From Alphaproteobacteria bacterium LSUCC0684 (GTDB lineage: Bacteria; Pseudomonadota; Alphaproteobacteria; Puniceispirillales; UBA1172): 64,000 nucleotides of DNA. The notes under the pieces were generated by a model that saw nothing but the letters and a program-made list of their open reading frames with translations, was not told the DNA's origin and did not search any database. The translations under genes and the position numbers were made by a program. Below, piece by piece: positions 18,271 to 27,144 of this stretch (its first letter is position 1; each line of letters opens with the position of its first letter). The stretch covers positions 1,016,638 to 1,080,637 of the forward strand of contig CP166130.1 in the NCBI GenBank assembly GCA_041228335.1. The letters run 5' to 3'.

Positions 18271-18286
18271 TGACATACGTATGTCA
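18271..18286. promoter_or_regulatory. Perfect 16-bp palindrome, likely LacI-family operator
   Basis: TGACATACGTATGTCA is perfectly symmetric with the central CG step favoured by LacI-family proteins. The TTGACA at 18270-18275 in its left arm could be the -35 element, so a bound repressor would block the promoter. It lies 114 bases before the binding-protein start. Confidence 0.75.
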
Positions 18287-18399
18287 TTTTTGATTTGCAT
18301 GAGTTACGTACCTCAATTAATCTTTGTGTGAGTGGCACAAATAACTGGTCATGATGCCAGAGCCAAACGTGATCGCTTTATAAAACAGGAGGAATGACA

Positions 18400-19722
18400 A
18401 TGAGACTTAAAACGCTAACCGCCGCAATGACGGTGGCTTGTGCGGCCGCAGCGTTCTCACCAGCAGCGCAGGCAGATGACCTGACCTTGTGCTGGGCGGC
18501 GTGGGACCCTGCCAATGCCCTGATTGAACTATCCAAGGATTTTGAGGCAAAATCCGGCCACAATATGAGCTTTGAGTTCGTGCCATGGCCAAACTTTGCC
18601 GACCGGATGCTGAACGAGCTCAACTCGGGCGGCAAACTCTGTGATCTTATGATTGGCGACAGTCAGTGGATCGGCCTTGGTGCAGAAGCTGGTCATTACA
18701 TCAAGCTGAACGACTTTTTCGATGCCAATGGTATTTCGATGGGCGACTTTATCCCGGCAACCGTCACCGGTTATTCGGAATGGCCGAAGGGAACACCCAA
18801 TTACTGGGCCCTGCCGGCATTTGGCGATGTCGTGGGTTGGACCTACCGTAAGGACTGGTTCAACCGGGCTGATCTGAAGGCAGAGTTCAAGGGCAAATAC
18901 GGGCGCGATCTTGATGTGCCCAAGACGCTGGCCGAACTCAAGGACATTGCCGAGTTTTTCCAGGGACGGGAAATCGACGGCAAGACGGTCTATGGCGCCG
19001 CAATCTATACCGAGCGTGGCTCCGAAGGGATCACCATGGGGGTGACCAACGCACTTTATAACTACGGCTTCGAATACAACAATCCGAACAAGCCATACGA
19101 TCTCGATGGCTTCGTCAACTCGGATGGGGCAGTTGCCGGCCTTGAATATTACAAGGCACTTTATGATTGCTGCACGCCTCCAGGTTCATCCGACTGGTAT
19201 ATGTCCGAGAATATCGACGCCTACAAATCAGGACAGGTTGCGTTGCAGATGAACTTTGCTTTTATCTGGCCAGGTGTTCATGCCGACCCGAATGTCGGCG
19301 GCGACAAGTCAGGCTACTTCCCTAATCCAGCCGGTCCGGGCGGGCATTTTGCCCAGCTGGGAGGCCAGGGCATATCTGTTGTATCCTATTCGGATAGCCA
19401 GAAAGCTGCGCTGGAATATATCCAGTGGTTTGCTCAGCCGCAGATTCAAAAGAAATGGTGGGAGTTGGGCGGCTATTCTGCCCTGCGCGCCGTGGTTGAA
19501 GACCCAGGTTTTGCATCCAGCCAACCTTATGCGCAGACCTTCCTCGATTCCATGGCAATCGTGAAGGATTTCTGGGCTGAACCATCCTATGCTTCGCTGC
19601 TGCTGCCCATGCAGGATCGTATCCACAAATACGTCATTGCTGGTGAAGGCACCGCCAAGGAAGCGCTTGATGCACTGGTTAAGGACTGGAAGGAAGTCTT
19701 CGAGGACGAAGGCAAACTCTAG
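18400..19722 (+). CDS. ABC transporter sugar/polyol-binding protein (family 1)
   Basis: A periplasmic binding protein of about 440 residues. The signal peptide ends near 'AAFSPAAQA'. The mature part has the extracellular-binding-protein-1 pattern ('FEAKSGHNMSFEFVPWPNF', 'LCDLMIGDSQWIGLGAEAGH', 'GQVALQMNFAFIWPG'). AGGAGG at 18387-18392 is seven bases before the ATG at 18400 and only one before the ATG at 18394, so 18400 is the start. It is the first gene of a transporter-kinase operon, which suggests a small ketose or polyol that ends as dihydroxyacetone or a related compound. Confidence 0.9.
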   Translation: MRLKTLTAAMTVACAAAAFSPAAQADDLTLCWAAWDPANALIELSKDFEAKSGHNMSFEFVPWPNFADRMLNELNSGGKLCDLMIGDSQWIGLGAEAGHYIKLNDFFDANGISMGDFIPATVTGYSEWPKGTPNYWALPAFGDVVGWTYRKDWFNRADLKAEFKGKYGRDLDVPKTLAELKDIAEFFQGREIDGKTVYGAAIYTERGSEGITMGVTNALYNYGFEYNNPNKPYDLDGFVNSDGAVAGLEYYKALYDCCTPPGSSDWYMSENIDAYKSGQVALQMNFAFIWPGVHADPNVGGDKSGYFPNPAGPGGHFAQLGGQGISVVSYSDSQKAALEYIQWFAQPQIQKKWWELGGYSALRAVVEDPGFASSQPYAQTFLDSMAIVKDFWAEPSYASLLLPMQDRIHKYVIAGEGTAKEALDALVKDWKEVFEDEGKL

Positions 19723-19766
19723 GTCAAACCTGTTGCCCGGCCCAAGTGTTTGGGCGAACATACGAA

Positions 19767-19795
19767 GCGGGGCCATCAGGCCTGTATGGCCCCGC
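19767..19795 (+). promoter_or_regulatory. Strong hairpin between binding-protein and permease genes
   Basis: GCGGGGCCAT pairs perfectly with ATGGCCCCGC over a nine-base loop and has no T-run. A smaller hairpin (GCCCAA/TTGGGC) stands just before it at 19740. Such a structure usually protects the upstream message and keeps binding-protein levels above permease levels. Confidence 0.75.
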
Positions 19796-19832
19796 CTGTT
19801 ATCCTGATGAATCGTTTGGGGAGCCCCGGATC

Positions 19833-20780
19833 ATGGTGAAAGGCGTAATTGAGCGAACAGCCGACATGACGCCTGTTGCGGTTGCACGGAAGATCAGAGG
19901 GCTTTCAGATCGTGCCATTGCCTGGATCTTCATCACGCCAACAATCATGCTCTTGCTGGCGATCAACATTTTCCCGCTTTTCTGGACCATCTGGCTCAGC
20001 TTTACGAATTATCGCGCCAACCGGCCCAATGCCGAGGTCAAATGGATCGGGCTGCGAAATTACGAGCGCATCCTGACCGACAGCGATATCTGGCTGACGA
20101 TGCAGGCGACCGCGCATTTCCTCGTCTGGACATTGGTCCTGCAGGTGCTGATCGGCTTTGCGCTGGCCTGGTTGATCAACCGGAAATTCAAGGGCAATGA
20201 TCTGTGGACGACGATCATCGTGTTGCCCATGATGCTGTCGCCGGCAGTGGTGGGCAATTTCTGGACCTTTCTCTATCAGCCCCAGATCGGCCTCTTCAAC
20301 TATGTGATCGCTTTCTTCACGCAATCTGATCCGACCAGCTTTTCGATGATCGGTGATGTCGATCTGGCTCCCTGGTCCATCATCATTGTTGACACCTGGA
20401 TGTGGACGCCGTTCGTCATGCTTATCTGTCTTGCCGGGCTGCGCTCAATACCCGACTATATCTATGAAGCCGCCGAATGCGACCGCGCGACGAAATGGCG
20501 GCAGTTCTGGACCATCACCGTGCCCATGGTGCTGCCTTTCCTGATGCTGGCGGTGCTTTTCCGGGGCATAGAGAATTTCAAGATGTTCGACCTTGTTGTG
20601 CAACTGACGGGCGGCGGCCCCGGTTCCACCACCGAGTTGACGTCAATAAACCTCAAGCGAGAGGCTTTCGAAAAATGGCGCACCGGCTATTCTTCGGCCT
20701 ATGCCATCATCCTCTTCGTCACCGTGTTCGGCCTTGCGTCGATTTACGTCAAGGCATTGAATAAGGTAAAAGAACGATGA
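19833..20780 (+). CDS. ABC sugar transporter permease 1 (MalF type)
   Basis: A permease of about 315 residues with six membrane helices ('IFITPTIMLLLAINIFPLFW', 'TTIIVLPMMLSPAVVGNFW'). The EAA loop that docks the ATPase reads 'YIYEAAECDRATKWRQFWTI'. The first ATG after the hairpin, at 19833, is taken as the start; the frame continues upstream through the hairpin but has no start with a ribosome site there. Its stop overlaps the next permease gene. Confidence 0.9.
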   Translation: MVKGVIERTADMTPVAVARKIRGLSDRAIAWIFITPTIMLLLAINIFPLFWTIWLSFTNYRANRPNAEVKWIGLRNYERILTDSDIWLTMQATAHFLVWTLVLQVLIGFALAWLINRKFKGNDLWTTIIVLPMMLSPAVVGNFWTFLYQPQIGLFNYVIAFFTQSDPTSFSMIGDVDLAPWSIIIVDTWMWTPFVMLICLAGLRSIPDYIYEAAECDRATKWRQFWTITVPMVLPFLMLAVLFRGIENFKMFDLVVQLTGGGPGSTTELTSINLKREAFEKWRTGYSSAYAIILFVTVFGLASIYVKALNKVKER

Positions 20781-21715
20781 GCAGCTATTCGATCACCGAA
20801 CCTTCGGCAAAACAAAAATGGATTGCGGGCGCGCTGGTATCGATCTATGCGCTGATCACGTTGATGCCGTTGCTCTGGATTATCGCTACCGGTTTTAAAT
20901 CCGGCGCTGACTCCATCGCCTATCCTCCCAAAATCGCCTTTGAGCCGTCGCTGGAGGGCTATGTTAACCTCTTCACGACGCAGACACGCCAGACACAAGA
21001 CTATATGGAAGCGAACCCGCCCCAGACATGGTATGAGCAGATCGTGCATGCAAAAGGCATGGTCATTGCCGGGCCGTCACGATTTGGCGAAAGATTCCTC
21101 AATTCGACCATCATCGGGTTTGGTTCGACTTTCCTGTCTGTGTTTCTTGGCACGCTTGCAGCCTATGCCTTCTCCCGCTACCCAGTGCCGCTCAAGGATG
21201 ATCTGTTGTTTTTCATCCTGTCAACGCGGATGATGCCGCCTATCGCCGTTGCCATCCCGATCTTCCTGATGTTCCGCGCGGTTGGCCTGTCGGATACGCA
21301 TGCTGGCATGATTCTTCTCTATACCGCGGTCAACCTGTCGCTGTCGGTCTGGCTCCTCAAGGGGTTCATCGACGAAATACCCCGCGAATATGAGGAAGCA
21401 GCCCTAATCGATGGATACACGCGTTTCCAGGCTTTTTACAAAGTCGTGCTGCCGCAGGCGGCAACGGGCATCGCCTCAACCGCCATTTTCTGCCTGATAT
21501 TCGCCTGGAACGAATATGCCTTTGCGGTGCTGCTCACCTCGGGCACTGCACAGACCGCGCCGCCCTTCATCCCGACGATTATCGGGGTGGCCGGGCAGGA
21601 CTGGCCGGCGATGGCGGCGGGTGCAACCATTTTCCTGTTGCCGGTCATGGTTTTCACCATTCTGCTGCGTCGCCACCTGCTGCGCGGAATAACCTTCGGA
21701 GCCGTGCGAAAATGA
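20777..21715 (+). CDS. ABC sugar transporter permease 2 (MalG type)
   Basis: A 312-residue inner-membrane permease. Helices include 'ALVSIYALITLMPLLWIIAT' and 'TIFLLPVMVFTILLRRHLLRG', and the EAA motif is 'IPREYEEAALIDGYTRFQAF'. The first periplasmic loop is long (about residues 45-100), a common trait of MalG-like partners. It overlaps the genes before and after by four bases, giving tight coupling. Confidence 0.92.
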   Translation: MSSYSITEPSAKQKWIAGALVSIYALITLMPLLWIIATGFKSGADSIAYPPKIAFEPSLEGYVNLFTTQTRQTQDYMEANPPQTWYEQIVHAKGMVIAGPSRFGERFLNSTIIGFGSTFLSVFLGTLAAYAFSRYPVPLKDDLLFFILSTRMMPPIAVAIPIFLMFRAVGLSDTHAGMILLYTAVNLSLSVWLLKGFIDEIPREYEEAALIDGYTRFQAFYKVVLPQAATGIASTAIFCLIFAWNEYAFAVLLTSGTAQTAPPFIPTIIGVAGQDWPAMAAGATIFLLPVMVFTILLRRHLLRGITFGAVRK

Positions 21716-21900
21716 GCAAGTTTTTCAACGAGCTGCTGCGGTTTCGCCGCGGCCCCTGGGAAATGATGGCGTCGGTTATCATCGCTGTCGGGGTGTTCAT
21801 GCTGATGCAGCCCTTCACGCTTTTCGCCTTTACCTATTCCTTCATCGTGACACTGACCGGCACGGTGATGTTCATCATTGTCAGCCATTTTCCGGAATAG
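21712..21900 (+). CDS. Small two-helix membrane protein in the ABC transporter operon
   Basis: A 62-residue protein starting in the stop of permease 2 (ATGA overlap). It has two hydrophobic segments, 'MMASVIIAVGVFMLMQPFTL' and 'YSFIVTLTGTVMFIIVSHF', joined by a short turn. I do not recognise the family. Small hydrophobic genes also occur in glycerol/polyol ABC operons (DUF2160-type), and this one may be an analogous accessory subunit. The overlap and codon use support a real gene. Confidence 0.7.
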   Translation: MSKFFNELLRFRRGPWEMMASVIIAVGVFMLMQPFTLFAFTYSFIVTLTGTVMFIIVSHFPE

Positions 21901-22013
21901 ATAAGAGGACCGCATGTTGTTAAGCCAGATGACCATCGCCCCGGGTTGCCCATCCCAAAACGTTCCGGCAGGGCTGAAATGCGTGCCGGCGATATTGCCA
22001 CAGGAGCGTGCAG

Positions 22014-23111
22014 GTGGCTGAAATCCGGATCAAGAATCTGCGCAAGGAATTCGGTGACTTTACCGCTGTTCAATCTTCGTCCTTTAAAGTTGAGGATGGT
22101 GAGTTCTTCATGCTGCTCGGCCCGTCGGGATGCGGCAAGACCACCACGCTGCGCATGATCGCCGGCCTTGAGCTGCCAACCTCCGGCGAGATAACCATAG
22201 ATGGCGAGGATGTCAGCCAGATGCCGGCGAGCCAGCGGGATATAGCCTTTGTTTTCCAGATGTTCGCCCTTTATCCACATATGAATGTGCGCAAGAATAT
22301 CAGCTATCCCCTGACAAGCCAGGGAATGTCCAGAGACGAAGTTCAGCGCAAGGTGGCGGAAGTCGCGGCAACATTGGAGATCGAAAACCTGCTTGATCAG
22401 CCGGTGAGCGGACTTTCCGGTGGCGACCGCCAACGTGTCGCGTTGGGGCGCGCCATTGTCCGCAGCCCGAAGTGTTTTCTGATGGATGAACCGCTTGGTG
22501 CGCTTGATGCCGAATTCCGCGAACACATGGCCGAAGAGCTGCGCAAACTGCATGACCGAATGGGCGCGACCACTGTCTATGTCACTCATGATCAGCTTGA
22601 GGCGATGCAGATGGGCGACAAGATCGTAGTGATGAATCATGGCGTGATCGAACAGTTCGGCACTCCGCAGCAGATCTATGACACCCCGATGACCATGTTC
22701 GTGGCTCAATTCATCGGATCACCACCCATGAACTTCCTTGATTTCGAGGCCGAGCTTGAAACCGGTGCGTCAACTGTTTCGCTCCATGAAGAGGCCTTCA
22801 AGGTGCCTCAGCTCCACCAGACCTGCGCCGGCAAACTTGTTTTCGGCGTGCGGCCGGAACATGTTCGTCTTTCGGACAGCACCAGGTATCGCGGGGAGAT
22901 TACCGCGACAGAATATCTTGGCACAACGCAGATCGTCACGCTCAACACACCAAATGGCGAAGTCAAGGCGCGCATTGCTTCTGATCAGGTGGCGCGCGTC
23001 GGTGAGCAGGTCGGGCTTGTGTTCGAGGACAGCAAAATCACGCTGTTTGATCGCCCGTCCGGGCATGCTATCCGCTCGGCGTTGAATGAAGGGGTTAAGT
23101 CACATGGCTGA
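22014..23111 (+). CDS. ABC transporter ATPase 1 (MalK/UgpC type)
   Basis: An ATPase of about 365 residues with a C-terminal TOBE/regulatory domain. Walker A is 'LGPSGCGKTTTLRMIAG', the signature is 'LSGGDRQRVALGRAI', Walker B is 'CFLMDEPLGALDA', and the H-loop is 'VTHDQLEAMQMGDK'. The start is set at GTG 22014 because AGGAG lies seven bases upstream; the GTG at 22008 would leave only one base. The signature has Asp where Gln or Glu is usual (GGDRQ). It probably pairs with ATPase 2 as a heterodimer. Confidence 0.9.
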   Translation: MAEIRIKNLRKEFGDFTAVQSSSFKVEDGEFFMLLGPSGCGKTTTLRMIAGLELPTSGEITIDGEDVSQMPASQRDIAFVFQMFALYPHMNVRKNISYPLTSQGMSRDEVQRKVAEVAATLEIENLLDQPVSGLSGGDRQRVALGRAIVRSPKCFLMDEPLGALDAEFREHMAEELRKLHDRMGATTVYVTHDQLEAMQMGDKIVVMNHGVIEQFGTPQQIYDTPMTMFVAQFIGSPPMNFLDFEAELETGASTVSLHEEAFKVPQLHQTCAGKLVFGVRPEHVRLSDSTRYRGEITATEYLGTTQIVTLNTPNGEVKARIASDQVARVGEQVGLVFEDSKITLFDRPSGHAIRSALNEGVKSHG

Positions 23112-24114
23112 TGTCGTCCTGCAGGGAATCCGGAAAACCTTCGCCACGTCCAATGCCGTCGCATCGCTGAATTTGGACATAGAAGATGGTTCCTTTGTGG
23201 TACTGCTCGGCCCAACCGGCGCCGGGAAAACCACGACGCTACGCCTCATTGCCGGACTTGAGCAACCGGATGCCGGCGATATCAGGATCGCAGGCCAGTC
23301 GGTTATCGGCCGGACACCGGCGCAACGCGATGTGGCGATGGTATTTCAGCAATACTCGCTCTACCCGCATATGAGCGTAAAGGATAATCTGGCCTTTCCA
23401 TTACGCTCCCCTATCCTCAACACACCTGAAGACGAAATCCAACGTAAGGTGCGCGAAATTGCCGAGGTGCTGCACATATCCCACAAGCTGGATAATCGCG
23501 CGACCGCTCTTTCCGGCGGTGAAATGCAGCGCGTTTCGATCGGCCGTGCCCTGGTTCGCAACCCATCCATCTACCTGATGGACGAACCCCTTAGTTCACT
23601 TGATGCCAAACTCCGGGCTGATTTACGGCTGGAGTTGAAACGAATACACGCACAGCTTGGCGCGACGCTGCTTTACGTCACCCATGACCAGATCGAAGCG
23701 ATGACCATGGCCACCAAAATTGGCGTGCTCAACCAGGGTCATCTGGTGCAGTTCGGCACCCCGCGCGAAATCTATGAGGATCCCGTGAGCCTCTATGTCG
23801 CTGGCCGGCTGGGCTTGCCCCGAATCAATGTCCTGCCTGCCGATCTTTTTTCGGGCGCACCTGAAGGTGCTGCAACCATCGGGCTTCGGCCCGAGCATAT
23901 CCGGTTAGGGGCGGGCCAGCCCGCCTCGGTGATGCGGATTGAACATCTGGGTGACCAGACAAGACTGCATCTTTCGCTCAATGGCCATGACATTGTGACA
24001 CTGGCCGATAGCCAGACGCAGCTCGCCACTGGCGACCTGGTCAAGATTAAACCACGTAGCGCGCTCTATTTTGACGCCGACGGCAATCGCATAAAAAGAG
24101 GAAGAAAGCCATGA
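23104..24114 (+). CDS. ABC transporter ATPase 2 (MalK/UgpC type)
   Basis: A second ATPase of about 336 residues. Walker A is 'LGPTGAGKTTTLRLIAG', the signature is 'LSGGEMQRVSIGRAL', Walker B is 'IYLMDEPLSSLDAKLR', and a TOBE domain ends it ('TIGLRPEHIRLGAG'). The ATG at 23104 overlaps the end of ATPase 1. Two different MalK-like ATPases in one operon are typical of glycerol-type and some polyol importers, where they form a heterodimer. Confidence 0.9.
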   Translation: MADVVLQGIRKTFATSNAVASLNLDIEDGSFVVLLGPTGAGKTTTLRLIAGLEQPDAGDIRIAGQSVIGRTPAQRDVAMVFQQYSLYPHMSVKDNLAFPLRSPILNTPEDEIQRKVREIAEVLHISHKLDNRATALSGGEMQRVSIGRALVRNPSIYLMDEPLSSLDAKLRADLRLELKRIHAQLGATLLYVTHDQIEAMTMATKIGVLNQGHLVQFGTPREIYEDPVSLYVAGRLGLPRINVLPADLFSGAPEGAATIGLRPEHIRLGAGQPASVMRIEHLGDQTRLHLSLNGHDIVTLADSQTQLATGDLVKIKPRSALYFDADGNRIKRGRKP

Positions 24115-25733
24115 ATCAGTTTATCAATTCAAAGGAGACCCTTGTCACCGAGGCCATTGATGGCATGCTCAGGCACGCTGGCGGAAGATTGGCGCGTCTT
24201 GATGGCTATCCTCATATCAAGGTTGTCATCCGCAATGACTGGGATCGCAGCCGGGTGGCACTGGTCTCAGGCGGCGGATCCGGCCATGAACCCAGCCATG
24301 CCGGCTTTGTCGGCGAAGGCATGTTGACCGCGGCGGTATGTGGCGAGGTGTTCGCCTCGCCATCGGTCGATGCTGTATTGGCCGGCATCCTGGCGGTGAC
24401 CGGCCCGGCCGGATGCTTGCTCATCGTCAAGAACTATACAGGCGACCGGCTCAATTTCGGGCTTGCAGCCGAACGCGCGCGGGCCTTTGGGCTAAAGGTG
24501 AATATGGTGATTGTCGATGATGATATAGCCCTGCCCGACCTGCCGCAGGCACGTGGCGTCGCCGGCACGCTGTTCGTGCACAAGATTGCCGGGATGCTGG
24601 CCGAGCAAGGCGCCGATCTTGACACCATTACCGAAACAGCACGCCGCGTCATCAATGGCACGGCGTCAATTGGCATGTCGCTCGACTCCTGTACCGTGCC
24701 GGGCAACAAAAAGGACAACCGCATCCCCGAAGACAAGGCCGAACTCGGCCTGGGCATCCACGGAGAGCCGGGCATAGAACAAGTTGATTTCAGGGACGCA
24801 AAGACAGCCATCGCCATGGTTGCCGAACGCCTGGCGGCGAGCATCGGGCCAGGCCCACATGCGGCACTGGTGAACAATCTTGGCAGCACCACGCCGCTTG
24901 AAATGTCGGTACTTGTCGAAGAGTTGATGAAATCGCAGATCAGCAAACAAATTCGCTGGGTGATCGGGCCTGCACCGCTGATGACATCGCTTGATATGCG
25001 TGGATTTTCCATCTCTCTTCTGCCCGTAAGCAAATCCGATGAGGCAGCGCTGGCGGCGCCGGTGGGTTGCGCCGCCTGGCCGGGCTGCAATGCGGTTGGC
25101 GATATCGACCTCCAGCCGCTGCCCGACGGGCTGGCCCCGATCGCGCCCATGCCGTCAAAAAACACTGCCAACAGCGCCTTTATCGAGAAATGCTGCCATC
25201 TCTTTATCGCCGCCGAAGATGATCTCAATGCCCTGGACCAGAAATCTGGCGATGGCGACACTGGCAGCACGCTTGCTACCGCGTCACGGGCGCTGCTCGA
25301 TGCGCTGGAGCGGTTGCCTCAGGCGGATATCACCCAACTTTATCGCGCCATCGGGCAGGAATTGAGTCAGGCGATGGGGGGATCTTCCGGCGTTCTTCTG
25401 GCCATTTTCTTTGCGGCTGCAGGGGATGCCTCGGCCAATGGCGAAGATATGCTCGGCTCGTTGAAAGCAGGGCTGGCCAGGATTCAGGAAGTTGGCGGCG
25501 CTAAACCAGGTGACCGGACGATGATCGATGCCCTCGCCCCGGCACTGGAATCTTTTTCGCAAGGCCTGGCAGCAGCAGCCAGGGCGGCACGCGAAGGGGC
25601 CGACACGACCGCAATGATTGGCCGCGCCCGGGCAGGACGTGCCAGCTATATCAGTGAGGACAAGCTCGTGGGCCATAATGATCCGGGTGCCGAGGCTGTT
25701 GCTCGCCTGTTTGAGCATCTGGCAAAAGGCTAG
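24111..25733 (+). CDS. Single-chain ATP-dependent dihydroxyacetone kinase (DhaK-DhaL fusion)
   Basis: A 540-residue kinase. The DhaK domain (about 1-330) has 'LVSGGGSGHEPSHAGFVG' and 'LGLGIHGEPGIEQ', whose His covalently holds the ketone substrate. The DhaL domain (about 355-535) has the ADP/magnesium site 'DQKSGDGDTGSTLATA' and 'QAMGGSSGVLL'. With both domains in one chain it uses ATP directly, unlike the PTS-dependent DhaKLM system. Expected substrates are dihydroxyacetone, glyceraldehyde or a related short ketose such as erythrulose. The ATG overlaps the ATPase 2 stop, so the kinase is the metabolic end of the transport operon. Confidence 0.9.
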   Translation: MNQFINSKETLVTEAIDGMLRHAGGRLARLDGYPHIKVVIRNDWDRSRVALVSGGGSGHEPSHAGFVGEGMLTAAVCGEVFASPSVDAVLAGILAVTGPAGCLLIVKNYTGDRLNFGLAAERARAFGLKVNMVIVDDDIALPDLPQARGVAGTLFVHKIAGMLAEQGADLDTITETARRVINGTASIGMSLDSCTVPGNKKDNRIPEDKAELGLGIHGEPGIEQVDFRDAKTAIAMVAERLAASIGPGPHAALVNNLGSTTPLEMSVLVEELMKSQISKQIRWVIGPAPLMTSLDMRGFSISLLPVSKSDEAALAAPVGCAAWPGCNAVGDIDLQPLPDGLAPIAPMPSKNTANSAFIEKCCHLFIAAEDDLNALDQKSGDGDTGSTLATASRALLDALERLPQADITQLYRAIGQELSQAMGGSSGVLLAIFFAAAGDASANGEDMLGSLKAGLARIQEVGGAKPGDRTMIDALAPALESFSQGLAAAARAAREGADTTAMIGRARAGRASYISEDKLVGHNDPGAEAVARLFEHLAKG

Positions 25734-26229
25734 CACAGGCTGCTACCGTATTAGACATTGATAGCATCTGCAGCCTTTAAATTGGCATGTGAAATTTTTT
25801 GTGATGGATGTGATCGTCGGAGCTGCCTTTTTCATAGACCAGAAAGATGTTCTCTCTGGAAGAGACGTCCTGCTTCTGGATTGTCTGGTCATCGGAAGGC
25901 ATGCAGGTTGAGGTTTTCCTGATGAAGGAAATCCTGATCACATGTCGGCCAGTGGCAATGCGCTTCAAGTGACTTTTTCTGTTTTTTGCGTAGGTGGTGA
26001 GAGAATTTGGATTTTTCCTCCACCATCCGGCGGGCAATCCCGACATCATGGGAGATGAATACATTTCCCATGATTATACTCGTTGATCTTGGGTTTATGT
26101 CCCAAGATGCCATTGATCATGTTCGATCCTTCAGGCCGGGCGCCATAAAGACAGAAATACAAGAAAACTTTACCGCGTCCACCATCCTTATCTTTCAAAT
26201 CATCAGCACGGCGCGCGTCAGTTAAGTCA
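25734..26229. other. Region without a confident gene, possible gene relic
   Basis: This 496-base stretch holds a weak hairpin at 25737-25779 (AGGCTGC/GCAGCCT then TTT) that could end the kinase operon. The minus strand has two short open stretches in different frames (26113-25889 and 26064-25777). The first contains 'MGNVFISHDVGIARRM', which recalls the switch region of peptide-type ABC ATPases, but no Walker motifs accompany it. I read it as decayed DNA, perhaps the far edge of the island, and see no functional gene. Confidence 0.4.
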
Positions 26230-27039
26230 TCACGTCAAGATCTGATCCTTAAGGAAACCAACGAAAGCTTCGTTGAACTCGTCCCTTTTTTCAATATTTG
26301 GCAAATGTGCGGCATCTTTCAGAATAACCATCCGTGATCCTTTTATGCCAGCCTTAAGTGTTTCGGCCGCACTGACCGGGCAGGCCGGGTCACAGTCTCC
26401 AACAATGATATTGGTCGGGGCCTTGATATCTTTGAGCATTGCACACTGGTTCATGTCGCGGATGGCTCTGGCGCAATTTATGTATCCCTTGACCGGTGTT
26501 GCCCTGATCATGTCGATGATTTTTTGAATAGCCTCAGGATCGCGTTGCCGGAACGGCGCGGTGAACCATCGCCCCAGCGTTGCTTCAATAAGAGCTTCTA
26601 TCCCGTCACGTTCCGCTATTTGTATGCGGTCATCCCACAGAGATGGTGGCGGCATGACACAGGCGGTATCGCACAAGGTCAGGGAAAGGATGCGTTCCGG
26701 ATGTCTGACGGCAATGAGTTGGCCTATAAAGCCGCCCATCGAAAGGCCGACAAAATGCACTTGTTCGATTTCCAGATTATCCAGAAGTGCGATCGCATCA
26801 TCAACAAAGAGTTCAATTGAATATGGGCCTTCCGGTGCATCTGTCCTGCCATGACCACGCGTGTCGTAGCGAAGTACCTGAAAATAATCAGTAAGCGCCG
26901 TGATCTGATCATCCCACATTCCGTAGGCGGACATGAGGCTGTTGCTGAGCATGACCACAGGCGCTGTGGCATCACCTTTTATCTGGTCGTCAAGGTGGTA
27001 GTTGATATTTATGCCGTTCGCAAAGGTTGTCTTTGACAT
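26230..27039 (-). CDS. Alpha/beta-hydrolase, 3-oxoadipate enol-lactonase-like
   Basis: A 269-residue hydrolase. It has 'VMLSNSLMSAYGMWDDQI', 'VLRYDTRGHGRTDAPEGPY', the nucleophile elbow 'FVGLSMGGFIGQL', the acid in 'IVGDCDPACPV' and His in 'LKDAAHLPNIEKRDEF'. This combination is typical of PcaD, which opens 3-oxoadipate enol-lactone in the beta-ketoadipate pathway. No other pca genes are present, so the assignment is by family pattern only. Confidence 0.8.
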   Translation of the reverse strand: MSKTTFANGININYHLDDQIKGDATAPVVMLSNSLMSAYGMWDDQITALTDYFQVLRYDTRGHGRTDAPEGPYSIELFVDDAIALLDNLEIEQVHFVGLSMGGFIGQLIAVRHPERILSLTLCDTACVMPPPSLWDDRIQIAERDGIEALIEATLGRWFTAPFRQRDPEAIQKIIDMIRATPVKGYINCARAIRDMNQCAMLKDIKAPTNIIVGDCDPACPVSAAETLKAGIKGSRMVILKDAAHLPNIEKRDEFNEAFVGFLKDQILT

Positions 27040-27144
27040 TTCTACTTCCGTATTTTTCTTTCGGTGGCAGGACTTAGCCAGTGATATATTTCAATCTTGT
27101 TTATATGTTGCAAGCACATGCCTTCCTGATCAATACTTTTCCTT

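Noticed and set aside
24434-25736. Long minus-strand frames opposite the dihydroxyacetone kinase
   Set aside because: GC-rich coding DNA commonly leaves the opposite strand open; the kinase motifs on the plus strand are unambiguous.
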